64,000 nt of DNA from an uncultured Sulfurimonas sp. (GTDB lineage: Bacteria > Campylobacterota > Campylobacteria > Campylobacterales > Sulfurimonadaceae). The stretch is taken from the NCBI RefSeq assembly GCF_963662755.1, contig NZ_OY759725.1:1625781-1689780 (forward strand). Direction: 5' to 3'. The notes below the pieces were generated by a model that searched no databases, had not been told where the DNA came from, and worked only from the letters and a program-made list of their open reading frames with translations. Positions within the stretch are counted from its first letter, which is position 1. Each line of letters begins with the position of its first letter. This document shows, piece by piece, positions 27,127 to 37,253 of the stretch. Both the position numbers and the translations under genes were made by a program.

Positions 27127-29136
27127 TTAAAATAAATCTTCTTCTTCAAAACCTTTTTTTACAGCTGTATTTTGTTTTATAGGTTCGATAATTCTTTTGT
27201 TACTTGATTTATATATTCTGATAATTGGAACTATAACTTCTTCTGGAGTTGCTCCACCATGTGCTTCTCTTCTTGTTTTGTTGTTTAAGGAAGTATGATT
27301 TAATGATACTAAATATCTTCCACATTCTGGAAAATCATACGAAAAATAATTTGTATCATCTAATATATCATCTACTTTTGCACATCTGCCCTCATGTTCA
27401 TCATTATCAAAACTATTAATTTTAGTTTGGAAACTACAAAATGCACTAAATCCATGGTCTGATACTATTGTTAAATTATCACATAAGTGATTATCTAAAA
27501 TATCTTTTATAATATCTATTTCTTCTATAAGATTTTTAGGGTATTGATATGAAGCCTGCTTGTGAATATAATCTCTGTCTAGGGCATCAGTTTTCTTAAT
27601 GTCATTAAATCTATTACAATGTGTAGTTGTTGGTAATTTAGACTTTGATAAATAAAAGTCACATGAAAATCCTTTATTTAAAGCGTGGTTTTTAATGACT
27701 CCTATCCATTCAATACCAAGCCCATCTATCCAGAAAGTTTTTTCTTTATCTATATCAAAATCTGATACTTCTTTAAAAGATGCATCTGCATACCAATTAA
27801 AAAAGCTATCCTTATTTTTATTTTTTTCTTTTAGAATATCATTTAGTTTTGTTGATGGTTTATTATTTATTTTAGAATTTTTATATTCTATAAAATAGTT
27901 TTCAACCCACTCAATATTATTTACAAAACTTACATTATCAATATAAGCAGATAAATCATTATAATACTTTTTAATGTAATTATTATTTACTTTATTTAGT
28001 GAATATAGTTCTACTATATATTCTTTTTCTACCTGTGTTATACCAGTTAGTAAAGGAATTAGTTGTTCTTGATTCTTTAATTGTAGTATAAGTCTATCTT
28101 CTATGTTTTTAGATGGCTTTATTTTATTATAAAAATCTATTAAAATTTCATACCTTTGGATTGCATAAGAAGAATTGTACTCGTCAAATATATCAAACCA
28201 TATTTTTTCTATTAATACATCATTTATATCGCTAGACTTAATTACTTCATAAAAATAATTATTTCCATTATCCTCTAGAATTGCATAACCTTTTAATAGC
28301 CACTTGAAATATAAATTTTGTTCAGCACATATTTTTTTTAAAATTTCACTCGGAGTTAATGAATGTAAATTAAGTTTGCTTTTTAGTATTTGCTCTAAAT
28401 CTTTTTCTTTTAAATCAATAATTAATTTATTCCAATATTCTACTTCATGTTCTTTAAAATTTAATGGAAACTTTTTATGCATATACTTTTCTATAAATTC
28501 TTTTTGATTTAAAATATTATTTATATGAATTAAATCATCATTGTGTTGATTGTTAATTCGTTCCACTAAGGGGCGAGGAGAACATATTATGTTATTTGTT
28601 GGTGAACTATAAAAGTTGAGCCAATCTTTTATGCTATCAAGTGTATTATTAAAAGGAACTTCGAAATCTACAATATTTAAATCTATTTTATCACTGTTTG
28701 AGTCAATTTCATAAACAAAATCATATTCATCTTTTCTGTAGTATGTATTGAAATATTGATTATTAAATCTACTTTTAAGCCCGAACATAGGAATAACAAT
28801 ATGTATATTCTTATTTTCAATAGAAAAAAGATTATCAAAAAAGTTTTTGAAATCATCTTGATTATAAAATCTAACTATCTCTGATACAGAAAATAAAATT
28901 GTGTTTTTTTCAATATTGTTAATTATTCTATTGAGTTTAGATACTCCAAACCATTGATTTTCATTAGTCTGAAATTCTCTCAAATCTTTGATATCATATC
29001 CGAATGAAGAATATATATTTTTTAATTCAAAAATATTTTCATAATTGTTTATTAGTATGACTTCCGAATTAAACCTAGCAATTTTTTTATTTTTAACAAT
29101 TATTTCCAAGTCGTTAAGAGTCATACTAGTTCTCAA
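27127..29136 (-). CDS. pglZ: BREX phosphatase-fold protein PglZ
   Basis: 669 residues. The C-terminal PglZ domain has the alkaline-phosphatase-type metal-site motifs: FWIDGLG with Asp471, SDHGF with Asp560 and His561, and EAHGG with His626. The N-terminal 450 residues are helical and poorly conserved. PglZ is the common core protein of all BREX types; its biochemical role is still unclear. The start overlaps brxC by 11 bases, showing coupled translation. Confidence 0.9.
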   Translation of the reverse strand: MRTSMTLNDLEIIVKNKKIARFNSEVILINNYENIFELKNIYSSFGYDIKDLREFQTNENQWFGVSKLNRIINNIEKNTILFSVSEIVRFYNQDDFKNFFDNLFSIENKNIHIVIPMFGLKSRFNNQYFNTYYRKDEYDFVYEIDSNSDKIDLNIVDFEVPFNNTLDSIKDWLNFYSSPTNNIICSPRPLVERINNQHNDDLIHINNILNQKEFIEKYMHKKFPLNFKEHEVEYWNKLIIDLKEKDLEQILKSKLNLHSLTPSEILKKICAEQNLYFKWLLKGYAILEDNGNNYFYEVIKSSDINDVLIEKIWFDIFDEYNSSYAIQRYEILIDFYNKIKPSKNIEDRLILQLKNQEQLIPLLTGITQVEKEYIVELYSLNKVNNNYIKKYYNDLSAYIDNVSFVNNIEWVENYFIEYKNSKINNKPSTKLNDILKEKNKNKDSFFNWYADASFKEVSDFDIDKEKTFWIDGLGIEWIGVIKNHALNKGFSCDFYLSKSKLPTTTHCNRFNDIKKTDALDRDYIHKQASYQYPKNLIEEIDIIKDILDNHLCDNLTIVSDHGFSAFCSFQTKINSFDNDEHEGRCAKVDDILDDTNYFSYDFPECGRYLVSLNHTSLNNKTRREAHGGATPEEVIVPIIRIYKSSNKRIIEPIKQNTAVKKGFEEEDLF

Positions 29137-32100
29137 TATACTTTTTTAATACATTATAAAGTTCGATATCATTATCAACATGCTCTATAATAATTGGGCT
29201 AAGATTTAGATATTTGATTTTATTTTTAAATTGTTTAATTTCATCTATTGTAGGTGTTGAAAAAACTACTGTTGAAGATGGAGTTTCTGATACTATATCA
29301 CCTATAATATTAGAACTATCTTCTGTGATTTGGTTAGTTGGTGCTTGTTTTGTATTATGCCATTGTAAAATCAACATTCCAACTTTATCTTCATTCCATC
29401 CTGCTATGTCACTATCAGTATTAGCTCTAATATTTGATTTAATATAGTCATATATTTCTGAATATTGATTTTGTGATATATTTAGATTTAATGATTTAAT
29501 AAATTTATCAAAGTAAATTTCAAATCTATTTTTTACTAACAATAATTTCAAGTCTATTAGTAAGCTATTATTATTTATAATATTAACAATTTCCTTAATA
29601 TCATCAAGTTTGATATCATCGTCATGTGCATTGATTAATTTTGTTAATTTCTCTATAACATCGATAATATTTTGATTATTTGTTTCATATTTTATTGTCC
29701 ATAATGGATACTTTGCTTGATTTAGCCATTCCTTAATTTTAAAAGTGTACTGAATAATACCAAGACCATCTTCTAATGAAAAAAGGTCTTTTAATATATC
29801 AACAAAGGCATCTTCTGCTTCAGTTCCAAACTTGACCCTTATATCTGTTTTTGTTTTTTCTTCAAAATATTTAAATATTTCAACTATATTATCTCTTAGT
29901 AGGAACCCTTCAATCTTCCTACCATTACCAACTTCATAAAACTTACCTTCAAATTTTTTCAGAGCAAATGAAAGAATAGCAAATGAAATAGGATTAGAAT
30001 ATAATCCATATGGTGGTTTTGTAAGAAACTTTAAGCTTTTAGTTAAGTTGATTTCTCCAGTTTTCTTTTTCTTACTCATTACTTGATTTATTTCATTAAT
30101 AATTGATACTAAAAAATGAGTTGAATTTTCATCTTTAACATTAAAGTTTTCGTCTAAAATATAATCATTATTATTGTCTTTAATTAAGCCTATAAGTGGT
30201 TTATTTGATCCATTTAGGTTAGTATTTAATTCATCTCTGTTTATAGATGTAATAATTTTTTCTGGAATATTTTTTGAGGGATTTTGCTTATTCCATAAGT
30301 TTATTGTATTAACAATACTAGTATCTGCACCACAGTTGAATATTCTTTTTGATATAGAATTTAATTCATTTGAAATATTACCAATTGAAATGCCATTTTT
30401 AATATCATTTTTATAATACATAGAAACTGCACTTTGTCTTAATGTATTTACATATTGTTCTACTAGCTTTTCAGCTTGAATTTTACTTCTTTGAGTTTCA
30501 TCTTCATGATTATGCTTGCTTGCAACAGCGCTTCTTGCACTATAGTTGATAAAATCTTCATATCGTTTATTACCAAAGCTCTCTTCAATAACTAGGAATA
30601 TTATATTGTCATAATCTTGTGATAATTTACTTAAAGTGTTTTTTATTTGTAATATTTCATTTTCTTCTATTGCAAAGAAAATCATTATATTTAAAGCATA
30701 ATCAAATTTGAATTTATCACTATATCTTTTTATATCATAATCTTTAAGATTAGCTTCTCTAATATCAAATTCGCTGTACCTTAATATACCATCTTTAACA
30801 ATACTTTTTATTTCGCTTTCTTTAGGCTTTAAAATATTAGTAATGGTTTTGTATGTATTATCCCTTATCCTTTGTTTTTCATTAGAAATTTCATTTTCTG
30901 GTAATGTCGCAGATGATACTAGATATAAACCATCAGTATCTCTTGTAATATATTTTTTATGAATTGTTTCTAGAGCCTCATCTAATATTGAATGATACTT
31001 TGTAACACGGAATATATGTTCTAAGTTTTCTTTATTAGGTTTAAGTATTTTATGAAATTCTAATTCATTTCCTCCAATTACTTTATTTAATATATTTAAC
31101 AATAGTATAGCTTTTAAGATTACAAGATAATCACTATTAACCGATTCGATATCTTTAGAGATAGCATACTTTGTAAGATATGTTGACAGTTTTTCATCTT
31201 CTTCAAAAATATTTAAAAAATAGTCCCATAGATAACTAATATCCATTAAGTAGTTTGTTTCATTTTCAAGAAAAGAATTAAAACCATTTTCGTCATACAG
31301 AAAACTAAAAATACTTCTATTTGAGGATTTTAATTGTCTTGCTATAAGAGATAATATTAGTCCGCTGTATGGATGAATAGGTATCATTTCAAAGAGATTT
31401 TTTACATTCATACTATTGTCTTCATGGTTTAAAACATATTTATTTAAATTATTAAAGTCACTGTTTTCTTTTAATGTGGCAACCATGTCTTTGTGGTAAT
31501 CATTTTTAATAATAGAATTTGCAAGTAATACATAAGTAGTAATATCTTCCATTTTATAATGAGTTAGTTCAAACCTATCATATACCTTAGAGATATCTTC
31601 TTTTAACATTTTATTACTATTTAGTGTTCTGTGAGCCACTATAAATAAAAATACATTATTATTCTTTATATTTTCAGATAAATTTTGTAACATCATTAAT
31701 ATATCATTATATCTTTCCACTTCTAGTATAGGAGTGAATTCATCCCAAAATAAAGTTATATTACTAAAACCATGTTTTTTTACAATTACAGAAGCATCTT
31801 CAAGAAATTTAATAATATCACTAGTGATTACATTCATTCCTCTTTTTATAAGCTCATCTTCACAAAGTTTTAATATGGTGCTATTGTGTTGATTTAGTTC
31901 TTCTATTAATTCTTTTGTGTCATCTACTTCATCTATTAATCGTGATTTTTCTATTATTCCTTGCCAGTATTCAGAATCCATTTCAACACGAGTTTTCATA
32001 TCATAATAAGAATTGGTAATCGTATCATTGATATTTGCTTTTTTTAATGCGCTTACAACTTCTTGCTGAATAGCGAATCCAAAAGTTTTACTATCGCTAA

Positions 32101-32455
32101 TATGATAGCTTCCCTTTAGTATGATTGGAAATGTTTTTAAATTTTCTCTCATATTAAGAAGGATTGGTTTTAATCTAGATTCTTTAATTGAATTATTTAT
32201 ATAATCATTTATTTCTTCTAAATCTTTAGAAAAAAGATTTTTGATAACTGTTGTTGCATGAGTTTTACCACTACCAAAAGTCCCTTGTAACCATACAGAC
32301 TTTTCTCTTTGTTTATACATGTTTAAGGTGTTTTCTAAAACTTTATAGAAATCATTATGGCAAATGAATTGTTTCCAATAAAAATTATCTTCGTCTTTTA
32401 TATCACAGACTGGAGAAAATGTTTCATTTAAACTTACTATTTCATTCCATTTCAT
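29126..32455 (-). CDS. brxC: BREX ATPase BrxC (PglY-type)
   Basis: 1109 residues. The P-loop GTFGSGKT is at residues 58-65, and a Walker B-like NITLFWDEF lies further on. The large size, the single N-terminal P-loop and the long helical remainder fit BrxC/PglY, the essential ATPase of BREX systems. A C-terminal acidic and hydrophobic tail (LKKYIEN end) is unremarkable. It overlaps brxP by 14 bases and pglZ by 11. Confidence 0.88.
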   Translation of the reverse strand: MKWNEIVSLNETFSPVCDIKDEDNFYWKQFICHNDFYKVLENTLNMYKQREKSVWLQGTFGSGKTHATTVIKNLFSKDLEEINDYINNSIKESRLKPILLNMRENLKTFPIILKGSYHISDSKTFGFAIQQEVVSALKKANINDTITNSYYDMKTRVEMDSEYWQGIIEKSRLIDEVDDTKELIEELNQHNSTILKLCEDELIKRGMNVITSDIIKFLEDASVIVKKHGFSNITLFWDEFTPILEVERYNDILMMLQNLSENIKNNNVFLFIVAHRTLNSNKMLKEDISKVYDRFELTHYKMEDITTYVLLANSIIKNDYHKDMVATLKENSDFNNLNKYVLNHEDNSMNVKNLFEMIPIHPYSGLILSLIARQLKSSNRSIFSFLYDENGFNSFLENETNYLMDISYLWDYFLNIFEEDEKLSTYLTKYAISKDIESVNSDYLVILKAILLLNILNKVIGGNELEFHKILKPNKENLEHIFRVTKYHSILDEALETIHKKYITRDTDGLYLVSSATLPENEISNEKQRIRDNTYKTITNILKPKESEIKSIVKDGILRYSEFDIREANLKDYDIKRYSDKFKFDYALNIMIFFAIEENEILQIKNTLSKLSQDYDNIIFLVIEESFGNKRYEDFINYSARSAVASKHNHEDETQRSKIQAEKLVEQYVNTLRQSAVSMYYKNDIKNGISIGNISNELNSISKRIFNCGADTSIVNTINLWNKQNPSKNIPEKIITSINRDELNTNLNGSNKPLIGLIKDNNNDYILDENFNVKDENSTHFLVSIINEINQVMSKKKKTGEINLTKSLKFLTKPPYGLYSNPISFAILSFALKKFEGKFYEVGNGRKIEGFLLRDNIVEIFKYFEEKTKTDIRVKFGTEAEDAFVDILKDLFSLEDGLGIIQYTFKIKEWLNQAKYPLWTIKYETNNQNIIDVIEKLTKLINAHDDDIKLDDIKEIVNIINNNSLLIDLKLLLVKNRFEIYFDKFIKSLNLNISQNQYSEIYDYIKSNIRANTDSDIAGWNEDKVGMLILQWHNTKQAPTNQITEDSSNIIGDIVSETPSSTVVFSTPTIDEIKQFKNKIKYLNLSPIIIEHVDNDIELYNVLKKYIEN

Positions 32456-34760
32456 TTTTTATTACCTCTGCTAAAATTTCTGTATAGTCTAAGTCTTTTA
32501 AAAAAATGTTATCTAATCCTTGGTTTAAGTCAACATCAATTAATTTTGTATTTTCGGAAATAAACCTTAATTTTGATGTAAAAATATCTTTATCTATTCC
32601 AAATAGTTTATAAGGACCACCTTTGAAATTTTCGCTGTAAAACTCACTAACCCTAAAGTCAGTTCTATTTAAATTTTCTTTTAACTTATACAACAAAAAT
32701 AATATAGTTATATTTGAAATATCATTAGTACCTATTTTTTCTATAAATCTTATATTCTTTTCTTTCGTTATATTGCCAATTTTTAATTCATTTCCTAAAG
32801 GTGTTGTATCAAAAAGATTTACAAGCGAATTTATACTATGCTTAACAGTAGTTTCTGCAAGTTGCGTGTATTCTTTCGCCATTATTGTTAACTCTTTTGA
32901 TGAAAATTTTTTGTTTCTTTCAACATTATCAACGAACCAATTTAATAAACTTGAATTAAAGTATAAATTTACATAGAGAATTTGATATCTGATGCTATCT
33001 GTTTTAGCTTGTAATAGTGCGCATAAAGGAGTAGTATTTTTAGCTTTTGCGTCTAATAGTTCAGCATCTCTTAGCCATTTTTTTAGTGATATTTTTTGTT
33101 TAGTTCCAAGTTCATTATCTATTATCCAAGATAAACCTTTATTTAAAAAAGCAGTTAACCATTCTCGTCTTAATCCAAAGTCACCATAATCATTAAAACC
33201 TTTTACTGTACCAGAATTGTTATTTTTACCTACTACTGAAATATGAGCGGAATCTGCCATTACACATCCTTTATTATGAAAATCTAAACATTTACTACAA
33301 TGAATACATAAATTTGTATCTACTTGTACTGTTGGGAAAACATTTAATGCACCTGTAGGACATTCTGCCTCACAACTCCCACAGTGTACACAATAACTAG
33401 TTTTATAAGCCACCTTTTTTAAATGACTAATATTAATTACATCATCATGATTTGCAATAATTGTTTCATTACTATTTTCATTATTATAGCCAAGATTTAA
33501 CATTTTTTTACCAATGTTAATATTTATATTATTACCATTATTATCAACCTTGTAATTTCCTAACACTTTTAACCATTCAAAAATATCTTCTTTTGAATTT
33601 TGTAAATTTACTTCTATCTTACTTTTATTACTTTGAATGTCAATTTTATTTTTAGTTTCTATAGAATTTCCACCAGCTCTTTTTTTCCAATGTCCTAACT
33701 CTAAATATTCTTTTTTATTTTCAATACCACTATTGTCCATATAATCGTTAATACTAGAGATGAATTTTTTAGCTATATCTGGGTAGTGTTTATTGATGAT
33801 ATAGTCACTCCATTGGGAAGCAAAAGGACAAATATTACATCCAACTCTATTTAAACCTATTCTGTATTCGTTATTGATTTTCACACCTGAATAAAACATA
33901 TATAAATAAACTTCAAAATCATTCCATTCGATTATTGGTCTTGTATTAATAACATTATGATGTTTTACACTATCTGCAACTCTTAAATGATTTAATCTAT
34001 TATGACTTTCAGATCTTCTTACTCCATCATACAATATGCTTTTCGGATGTTTTCCATTATTTAGGCTTTTTAGATAACTATGAACTGGTGAAGTCTTATA
34101 AACACTACAGCACCATCGTAGGATTCTGCTAGGAGGTCCAAATACATTCCATAGTTCATCTGCATCTGTAGGATTTCTAACCATAGTAATTTTAAAATTG
34201 TTATAAGTTTTTTGATAATATTTTTCTGTCTGTTTTACTGTGCCATATGTTTGTGGAAGTTCCATTGTGGTATCTGTAAAGATTACTTTATACTCTTCAG
34301 GTTCTAAGGCGATAGTTATTAAATCAAGTATTACCTGAGAGTCCTTACCTCCACTAAAAGCAACTATGAAAAAATCTACTTTATTTTTATAATCGTTATG
34401 AATTTTTTTTATAAAATCTATTGATTCATTTTTTAATATTTCTATTTTTTCTTTATTTTCATTAATTAACTCTTCTAAATTAATTGGAGATAATTCTATA
34501 TTATTATTATATATTTCTAATGTTGGAGCATTGTTTATATCTCCACCTATAGCTTTACCTATTTTTTCTCCATAGTAATAATAATCTCTTCCTAGAGCCC
34601 ATAGTAATGGTTCAACTGATTTTGGATAATTCCAATATTTATTAAATCCTAATAAGTCTAATTCTTCATAATAAACAGGTCTTGGTGGTATTATTGTCTC
34701 GTTTGCAAAATCATTTAATTTTGGTATATTTTTATTTTTAAGCCACTCTATTTTATACAT
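32442..34760 (-). CDS. brxP: BREX type 4 protein BrxP: PAPS reductase-like, ferredoxin and DUF4007-like domains
   Basis: 772 residues. The PP-loop SGGKDS (136-141) is that of the PAPS reductase/ATP pyrophosphatase superfamily. It is followed by RWCCSVYK (Cys217, Cys218) and CNICPF (Cys308, Cys311), able to hold an iron-sulfur cluster as in DndC-type proteins. A two-cluster ferredoxin domain has CVHCGSCEAECP (Cys457, 460, 463, 467) and CIHCSKC...C (Cys485, 488, 491, 499). The C-terminal part (GLRREWLTAFLNKG onward) resembles DUF4007, seen in DNA sulfur-modification loci. BrxP is the defining gene of type 4 BREX; the domains suggest sulfur transfer to DNA, which is inference. It is first in the operon. 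Confidence 0.88.
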   Translation of the reverse strand: MYKIEWLKNKNIPKLNDFANETIIPPRPVYYEELDLLGFNKYWNYPKSVEPLLWALGRDYYYYGEKIGKAIGGDINNAPTLEIYNNNIELSPINLEELINENKEKIEILKNESIDFIKKIHNDYKNKVDFFIVAFSGGKDSQVILDLITIALEPEEYKVIFTDTTMELPQTYGTVKQTEKYYQKTYNNFKITMVRNPTDADELWNVFGPPSRILRWCCSVYKTSPVHSYLKSLNNGKHPKSILYDGVRRSESHNRLNHLRVADSVKHHNVINTRPIIEWNDFEVYLYMFYSGVKINNEYRIGLNRVGCNICPFASQWSDYIINKHYPDIAKKFISSINDYMDNSGIENKKEYLELGHWKKRAGGNSIETKNKIDIQSNKSKIEVNLQNSKEDIFEWLKVLGNYKVDNNGNNININIGKKMLNLGYNNENSNETIIANHDDVINISHLKKVAYKTSYCVHCGSCEAECPTGALNVFPTVQVDTNLCIHCSKCLDFHNKGCVMADSAHISVVGKNNNSGTVKGFNDYGDFGLRREWLTAFLNKGLSWIIDNELGTKQKISLKKWLRDAELLDAKAKNTTPLCALLQAKTDSIRYQILYVNLYFNSSLLNWFVDNVERNKKFSSKELTIMAKEYTQLAETTVKHSINSLVNLFDTTPLGNELKIGNITKEKNIRFIEKIGTNDISNITILFLLYKLKENLNRTDFRVSEFYSENFKGGPYKLFGIDKDIFTSKLRFISENTKLIDVDLNQGLDNIFLKDLDYTEILAEVIKNEME

Positions 34761-35202
34761 TAATATATAGTTCCCTGAATAATTTATTTATAGGATTTTA
34801 TCTAAATAATATAAATAATAGCCTTTTGGAGTCATGTCAAAAATATATGACTTGATTTAAAAATCACTACAACTAAAAAAATACTTCATAACTTTCTAAT
34901 TTTTGTTATCACAACAGAAATTCAACAAAATCAATAATCTTTCAAAACTCAATCATTAGTTTCAGTTTTCGTCATTACACTCTATTCAATTATTCTCTGA
35001 TACTAACATAAAATATTCCATATTTATAGGTTATTAAAAGTGAAAATTCATATCCCACAATCCTACAAACCCGAGAAACTAACGAAGAGATATTTGAAAG
35101 ATTAAGAGATAGTAGTTTGAAGTTCTTAAAATTAAAAAGTTAAGAAGAAAAGAATAAACCCTCAAAATCTTCAAATAGATATTTAAATTTAAAGGATAAA
35201 AG
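34761..35202. other. Divergent intergenic region between brxP and ardA
   Basis: 442 AT-rich bases containing the upstream regions of both divergent units. No RNA gene or long frame is visible. A frame of about 35 codons ends at 35143 but has no start or ribosome site and is treated as noise. The inverted repeat listed separately lies 70-92 bases upstream of brxP. AAAGGATAAAAG before 35203 is the ardA ribosome site. Confidence 0.5.
34830..34852. promoter_or_regulatory. Inverted repeat upstream of the BREX operon, candidate operator
   Basis: AGTCAT and ATGACT separated by 11 bases. On the minus strand the repeat overlaps a TTGACA, a possible -35, with T/A-rich -10-like sequence (TATTAT) about 14-20 bases further toward brxP. 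Position and symmetry suit a repressor site controlling BREX expression, but no regulator was identified. Confidence 0.35.
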
Positions 35203-35733
35203 ATGAGAGTATATATAACGGATTTAGAAGCTTACAATAATGGACATTTAGTTGGAGAATGGTATCAATTACCAATGAATGAGGACTTACTTGCTGACAG
35301 TATTGAAAACATACTTCAAAGTGGAAGAGATGTTTGTGAAGATATACATTTTCACGAAGAATATTTTATAACTGACTATGAATGCGATTATATGGATATT
35401 GGAGAATATGATAATTTATCTAAACTAAATGAAATTGCCGAAGCAATAGAAAGTATAGATGAAGATGGAGTAAAAGCTATTAATTTTCTTATTGAAAATC
35501 ATTTTGTGAAAGATATTTTTGAAGCGATAGAGAGTTATGAAGATAATGTCAGAATTTACGAAGATAGTACGATGGAAGATATAGCATATGACTTGATAGA
35601 AGAGTGTTATAGTTTTGAAAATATTCCTGACATTATTGCCAATAATATAGACTACGAAAAAATTGGGAGAGATTTAGAGATAGAGGGTTCTTACTATAAA
35701 GTGGGTTCAGATATATATGAGTATATAGGGTAA
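35203..35733 (+). CDS. ardA: ArdA-family antirestriction protein
   Basis: 176 residues, strongly acidic. The N-terminal signature (RVYITDLEAYNNGHLVGEWYQLP) and EEYFITDYECDY match ArdA, a protein that mimics bent B-DNA to block type I restriction enzymes; ArdA proteins have also been reported to interfere with BREX. It protects mobile elements on entry into a new host. It is transcribed away from the BREX operon, which makes an antagonist-defence pair within one element. An AAAGGATAAAAG ribosome site is present. Confidence 0.88.
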   Translation: MRVYITDLEAYNNGHLVGEWYQLPMNEDLLADSIENILQSGRDVCEDIHFHEEYFITDYECDYMDIGEYDNLSKLNEIAEAIESIDEDGVKAINFLIENHFVKDIFEAIESYEDNVRIYEDSTMEDIAYDLIEECYSFENIPDIIANNIDYEKIGRDLEIEGSYYKVGSDIYEYIG

Positions 35734-35777
35734 AATACCCTATATTTATCAAATACTTTAAAAAGGAATATCAAACT

Positions 35778-36245
35778 ATGAAAAACTTAATTTTAATGAT
35801 TTTACTATCATTTATCACTCTCTATGCTCAATCATTCAATAATCATAATATTTTAGGTGTTTGGGAGGTGTCATCTCTTAAATTAAATGGCTTTACAACT
35901 TTCGGAAAAGACAACTCAAAGAATCGTGGCGAAGCATACACTCTCATTTTTTCTAAAAATAATAAGGTTAAAAATAAAACAACTGGAACCATCTATAATT
36001 ATGAGATTTTAAACAATGGACAACTTGAAATATATAAAATTAAAACCTACAAAAGCAACTATAAGATGAGAGACAATATCCATTATGACACTTTTAAAAC
36101 ATCAGGGACTTTTGAAAATTGCCAAGTTGTAAAAATCACAAAGAAAAAAATCACTGGTTATTATCGTAAAGAGGGGTACAAGTGGTGTAAGGTTCAAGAC
36201 TATCCAAAAGCTACTTTTTATGTCAGTGAAGATTATGACTTTTAA
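35778..36245 (+). CDS. Predicted secreted protein of unknown function
   Basis: 155 residues. A signal peptide is clear (MKNLILMILLSFITLYAQS). The mature part is beta-rich with NILGVWEVSSLKLNG at its start, reminiscent of small lipocalin-like domains, and has two cysteines (FENCQVV, YKWCKVQ) that could form one disulfide in the periplasm. It lies 44 bases after ardA on the same strand and converges with rep. No family is recognised with confidence. Confidence 0.65.
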   Translation: MKNLILMILLSFITLYAQSFNNHNILGVWEVSSLKLNGFTTFGKDNSKNRGEAYTLIFSKNNKVKNKTTGTIYNYEILNNGQLEIYKIKTYKSNYKMRDNIHYDTFKTSGTFENCQVVKITKKKITGYYRKEGYKWCKVQDYPKATFYVSEDYDF

Positions 36246-36248
36246 TCT

Positions 36249-37253
36249 TCACTTTTTGAAACCATCTGCATAAGCTTTTTCTTTTTCGTCATATAATATT
36301 TGCTCAAAATCAAGCTTATTAAACCACTCAAAATTTTCTCTATCTTCATAACACTTTATGAAGATATCCATTTTAACATCGTGTTTTAAAATGGTGTCTC
36401 CAATGTTTTGTTTAAGAGTAAGAGAATTATTATTTTTACTATAAATAATATTATCCCCATTAAGAGAACCAACTATTTTATTATTGGCATATTTAGGTAA
36501 GTAGTCATCTATAAAAGTTAAAAGAGTGGGATTTTGATACTCCATAATTTTAAAATTATTTTCCAAATTATTATTTTTAAATTTAGTGTGAAATTTAATA
36601 TGAGAATATTTATTGCCACTTTTTATAAGAGTGTAATCAATCTTAATATTAGAGGTTTCATTTATTTCACTAACTGCTTTATCTATAACTTTTGATTTCA
36701 GATGTGCAAATCTTGTGTATTGATTTTTTATATCTATACCCATCAACAATTTAAAAGTATCAATTTCAAGTTTAGGAAGTTGTACATAAATGTTTTTTTT
36801 ACTAATATAACTCATTGCAAGTTCATAAACTCTAATACTAAACTTTGATTTAAATTGATTAATAAGTCTAAAATCAAGATGTGTATAGAGATTAGGTTCT
36901 AAAATATTTTTTACTAACTCATCTTCAAGCAAGATACTGATATATCCATCATTATATTTTACTTTTCTTATCAATGTCGATAATTCCCACTTAACAGTAT
37001 CTTTTTCTAAAATATCTACTTCAATGGTTGTTGAAATCATATTTGAAAAATTAGCTCTAATTTGCTTATGGTTTATATATATACCTATAAACTTATTAAT
37101 CTCACTAACAGAGGTTAAAAGGGTGTTGTCTTTTAGTTTTTTCTCTCTCACACAAAACAGTATAAAATTAAAAATCTTTTGTTCATTTATTGATAAGTTA
37201 GCATTTATTTGAATAAGTGCATTATTTTTGACAATATCTGATTTTATAATCAT
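36249..37253 (-). CDS. Plasmid replication initiator, Rep_3 family
   Basis: 334 residues. The N-terminus (SDIVKNNALIQINANLSINEQKIFNFILFCVR) and the two winged-helix repeats with FRLINQFKSKFSIRVYELAMSY match the Rep_3/RepB plasmid initiator family. Such proteins bind iterons at a plasmid origin; no iteron array was seen in the 330 bases upstream. Its presence suggests the element descends from, or can exist as, a plasmid. Confidence 0.85.
   Translation of the reverse strand: MIIKSDIVKNNALIQINANLSINEQKIFNFILFCVREKKLKDNTLLTSVSEINKFIGIYINHKQIRANFSNMISTTIEVDILEKDTVKWELSTLIRKVKYNDGYISILLEDELVKNILEPNLYTHLDFRLINQFKSKFSIRVYELAMSYISKKNIYVQLPKLEIDTFKLLMGIDIKNQYTRFAHLKSKVIDKAVSEINETSNIKIDYTLIKSGNKYSHIKFHTKFKNNNLENNFKIMEYQNPTLLTFIDDYLPKYANNKIVGSLNGDNIIYSKNNNSLTLKQNIGDTILKHDVKMDIFIKCYEDRENFEWFNKLDFEQILYDEKEKAYADGFKK

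Noticed and set aside
35038-35143. A 35-codon frame before ardA
   Set aside because: No start codon with a ribosome site and no recognisable sequence; treated as noise or a very old remnant.
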